Below, piece by piece: positions 61,895-64,000 of a stretch of 64,000 nt of DNA. The notes under the pieces were generated by a model. It worked only from the letters and a program-made list of their open reading frames with translations, searched no databases and was not told where the DNA came from. Position 1 is the stretch's first letter; every line of letters begins with the position of its first letter. This stretch comes from JAOTWJ01 sp036398175 (GTDB taxonomy: Bacteria > Gemmatimonadota > Gemmatimonadetes > Gemmatimonadales > GWC2-71-9), in NCBI GenBank assembly GCA_036398175.1, contig DASWHL010000067.1, positions 1 to 64,000 on the forward strand. The letters run 5' to 3'. Position numbers and translations under genes: made by a program.

Positions 61895-63321
61895 TGGTAC
61901 ACGGCCTCGAGCACGATGTCCACGAGCCGCACATCCTGTCCCGGGGCAACCACCAGGCGCTGTTCGTACGAGGCATATCCGTCACGCTGGATGCGCAGGT
62001 AGCGCACGCCGGCCTGGATCGTGACGCCTGCCTGCGGGGTGTTGCCCACGTACCGCCCATCCACGTAGATGTGGCCCCACGGGCGCGAACTCACGTGGAG
62101 GCGGCCGGGAGCGACGCTCGGCCGGTCGGCACTCCGTGCCTGCGGTACCTGACGGCGCGCGACCGGCTCCGGCGCGGGCGGTGTGGGGCGCGGCGCGGGT
62201 TCCGGGGCGGGGAGTGCGGCGAGCGCGGGTGCCACGGTGTCCGGCTGGTCCTCGCCGGGCGGTGGGATGGGCGACGGCGAGTGCGGTGGCAGCACCACGG
62301 CCAGCGGTGGCGGACCCGGCTCCGGTATCGGCTTGTGGGCGAGTGCCACGCCACCCAGGCCGACGAGGACGACCGTTGCCGCGACGCCGAGCCAGCGGTG
62401 GCCGCGTGGCAGGTCGTCCATCAGGAGCACGGGCTGCCCGGTCCGCGATGGGTGGCTCCGCTGCGGCGGCGGGACCGGTGCGGGGCTCACGCCGGCGGCG
62501 CTCAGCGCGGACACGAAATCGAGCACCGAGGGGAACCGCTCCCCGGGGTCCGGGTTCAGGGCCCGCTCGACGGCGTCGGACAGGTGGCCGGGCAAGTCGG
62601 GCCGGACGTCGGCGAGGCGGGGAGGCGACAGGCGGGGTGCCGCCCCGCGCCTCGGTGCCCCGGCGGTCGCCGGTGCCGCCCCGGCGAGACACTCGTAGAC
62701 GGTGACCCCGAGCGCGTACTGATCGGCGGCCGGCGCGGGATGCCGCGCGCCCCTGTCCTCCGGTGCCGCGTAGGCGGCCCCGCCGGCCCCGTCCGGCCCA
62801 CGGTCCAGCACGCGTCCGATCACGAAGTCGGTGACGAAGGCCCAGTCGTGCGCGTCCAGCAGCACGTTGGCCGGCCGCACGTCGCCGTGGACCACCCCGC
62901 GGCGGTGGGCGCAGTCAATCGCGCTCGCCACCTGTTCGACGATCCGGAGGCATTTGTCCACCGGGAGCGGTGTGCCGGCGCGCAGCAGCTCCGCCAGCGA
63001 CCGGCCCTCGATGAACTTCATCGAATACCACACGAGCCGGCCGGTCGTCCCGAACCGGTAGATCGGCACGATGTGTGGATGATCGAGCGTCGCGGCGGCG
63101 ATCGTCTGCCGGACCCGGTCCTCCAGGCCCGCCTCACCCAGGGAGCCACGCGCCAGAACGCGGAGCGCCACCGCCCGCCCGCCGTCAATCTCGCGCGCCG
63201 CGTACACGATCGAGCGGGAGCCGCGCGCCAGCACGGCCTCGATCTGGAACGGCTCCGCCAACTCGTGGCGGACCGCCTCCTCGAGCGCCTCGTGGACGCC
63301 GGCGGCGAGCACGTCGCTCAC
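61891..63321 (-). CDS. Membrane pseudokinase with C-terminal PEGA domain
   Basis: 476 residues from GTG 63321; a start at 63477 would overlap the upstream gene by almost 100 nt. Kinase-like domain about 25-270, but key residues are changed: the ATP-anchoring Lys is Arg54 (VALRVL), the glycine loop is ARGSRSIVYA, HRD is HGD (145-147) and DFG is DFV (165-167). Asp147, Asn152 and Asp165 remain. The PEQ motif is weak (YAAPEDRG). A membrane helix at about 308-328 is followed by a Pro-rich stretch (about 330-400) and a PEGA domain (about 405-476: GHIYVDGRYVGNTP). Probably a signalling scaffold rather than an enzyme. Confidence 0.88.
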   Translation of the reverse strand: MSDVLAAGVHEALEEAVRHELAEPFQIEAVLARGSRSIVYAAREIDGGRAVALRVLARGSLGEAGLEDRVRQTIAAATLDHPHIVPIYRFGTTGRLVWYSMKFIEGRSLAELLRAGTPLPVDKCLRIVEQVASAIDCAHRRGVVHGDVRPANVLLDAHDWAFVTDFVIGRVLDRGPDGAGGAAYAAPEDRGARHPAPAADQYALGVTVYECLAGAAPATAGAPRRGAAPRLSPPRLADVRPDLPGHLSDAVERALNPDPGERFPSVLDFVSALSAAGVSPAPVPPPQRSHPSRTGQPVLLMDDLPRGHRWLGVAATVVLVGLGGVALAHKPIPEPGPPPLAVVLPPHSPSPIPPPGEDQPDTVAPALAALPAPEPAPRPTPPAPEPVARRQVPQARSADRPSVAPGRLHVSSRPWGHIYVDGRYVGNTPQAGVTIQAGVRYLRIQRDGYASYEQRLVVAPGQDVRLVDIVLEAVYQ

Positions 63322-63379
63322 GGGCGTTCCCGGCGTGGCATCCGCGGCCTCCGCATCGCGACCTCCGGGCAGCGCATGG

Positions 63380-64000
63380 TCAGAGCAGGACGTCGAAGGG
63401 TGCGCTGTCCTCCGCGAGGCTTCCCGCGGTGGCGCGCAGCCGATACAGGAGTCCCGTGAGGTCAATCCGCAGGTCATCGAACACCGCCGCCCCGGCTGTG
63501 ACGTTCCGGGTCCGCGTGCCGGACAGCGTGGCCCCCGGAGTGCCGGAGAGCGGCGTGATGCTCATCGTGATGCTCCCGGAGAACCCGGTGGCGATGTTGC
63601 CGAACTGGTCCTGCACGGTGACCCGGACGGCGGGTGTGATGGCGGCGCCCGCCGGGGTGTTCGACGGCTGCTGCGTGAAGACCAGGCGGGCGGCAGGCCC
63701 CGGGGTGGCGGTGGACTGGAACGTTACCGGCGACCCGGTGAGCCCCGCGGCCGCGGCGGCGACCGTCTGAGATCCGGCGGTCGTGCCGAGCGTGTGCGTG
63801 GCGCGTGCCTCGCCCCGCTCGTCCGTCGTGCCCTGGGTCGGCGCGATCGTCCCGCCGCCCTCGGTCACGGTCCAGGTGATCGCCACGCCGGCCACGGGGT
63901 TGCCGAGCGCGTCGGCCACGCGGACGACGTACGGCTCGTCCAGGGTGGACGCGACCGCACCGGACTGTCCCCCGCCGCTCACGGCCTGGATGGCGGACGC
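63380..64000 (-). CDS. Ig-like-repeat surface protein (5' end outside window)
   Basis: The last 206 or so codons of a larger gene that starts beyond the right edge. Two bacterial Ig-like domains are visible: one with YVVRVADALGNPVAGVAITW to AAAAGLTGSPVTF, the next with VRVTVQDQFGNIATGFSG to LRATAGSLAEDSAPF. These are Big_1/invasin-type repeats of adhesins and large lipoproteins. It ends 58 nt before the pseudokinase start, so both may be in one operon. Confidence 0.85.
   Translation of the reverse strand, partial: ASAIQAVSGGGQSGAVASTLDEPYVVRVADALGNPVAGVAITWTVTEGGGTIAPTQGTTDERGEARATHTLGTTAGSQTVAAAAAGLTGSPVTFQSTATPGPAARLVFTQQPSNTPAGAAITPAVRVTVQDQFGNIATGFSGSITMSITPLSGTPGATLSGTRTRNVTAGAAVFDDLRIDLTGLLYRLRATAGSLAEDSAPFDVLL

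Noticed and set aside
1..64000. tRNA, rRNA, integrase or transposase genes
   Set aside because: None was recognised by reading. The array's rearrangements therefore look like homologous or microhomology recombination rather than a visible mobile element.

Overview
The window is high-GC, densely coded DNA from a Gram-negative bacterium. It has outer-membrane beta-barrel and lipoprotein signals, many 'serine/threonine kinase plus WD40-like (PD40/TolB) propeller' genes, DUF4382 and Ig-like lipoproteins, and an MGH1-like hydrolase. This mix is most like Gemmatimonadota. That assignment is an inference: no rRNA, tRNA or phylogenetic marker was seen.

Region 1 (1-30.7 kb, all minus strand) is a tandem array of receptor-like serine/threonine kinase genes: nine intact, one cut by the left edge, one truncated just after its DFG motif, and three collapsed remnants. 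Each intact gene has a cytoplasmic kinase domain, one membrane segment near residues 300-330 and a roughly 550-residue beta-propeller predicted outside the membrane. Five of them (30008 down to 16673) form one tightly packed operon. Between kinases sit two VapBC-type toxin-antitoxin pairs with readable promoters, a dienelactone-hydrolase-like lipoprotein, and an intact plus a broken copy of a DUF4440 gene. A duplicated segment of about 480 bp ties two kinases and the two DUF4440 copies together. Three remnants join kinase-start to kinase-end sequence, which records repeated recombination and deletion.

Region 2 (30.8-43.0 kb) holds metabolic genes: a cupin, a Leu/Glu-type amino acid dehydrogenase, a secreted M28-like peptidase and an ABC-F ATPase. 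Then come three consecutive plus-strand genes in which a cyclic-nucleotide-binding domain is fused to a different enzyme each time: a CoA-acylating aldehyde dehydrogenase, a patatin phospholipase and a type-II NADH dehydrogenase-like flavoprotein. The first pair overlap and the second pair are 2 nt apart, so they look like one cNMP-controlled lipid/aldehyde/electron-transfer module. A fatty acid desaturase converges on them. This is the most system-like unit in the window.

Region 3 (43.3-64 kb) has a DUF4382/Ig lipoprotein; a small Cys-Cys-ending protein with an ArsA-like ATPase and a CstA transporter; a PAS-GGDEF-EAL protein; a DUF2339 membrane protein; and two secreted six-hairpin glycosidases around a ZU5-like lipoprotein and a TPR-HD-GYP protein. 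At the right edge, a minus-strand operon runs from an Ig-domain protein through a PEGA pseudokinase, a TPR protein and a beta-barrel protein to a small unknown. Heptamer repeats, long hairpins and leaderless-type promoters recur in the spacers.
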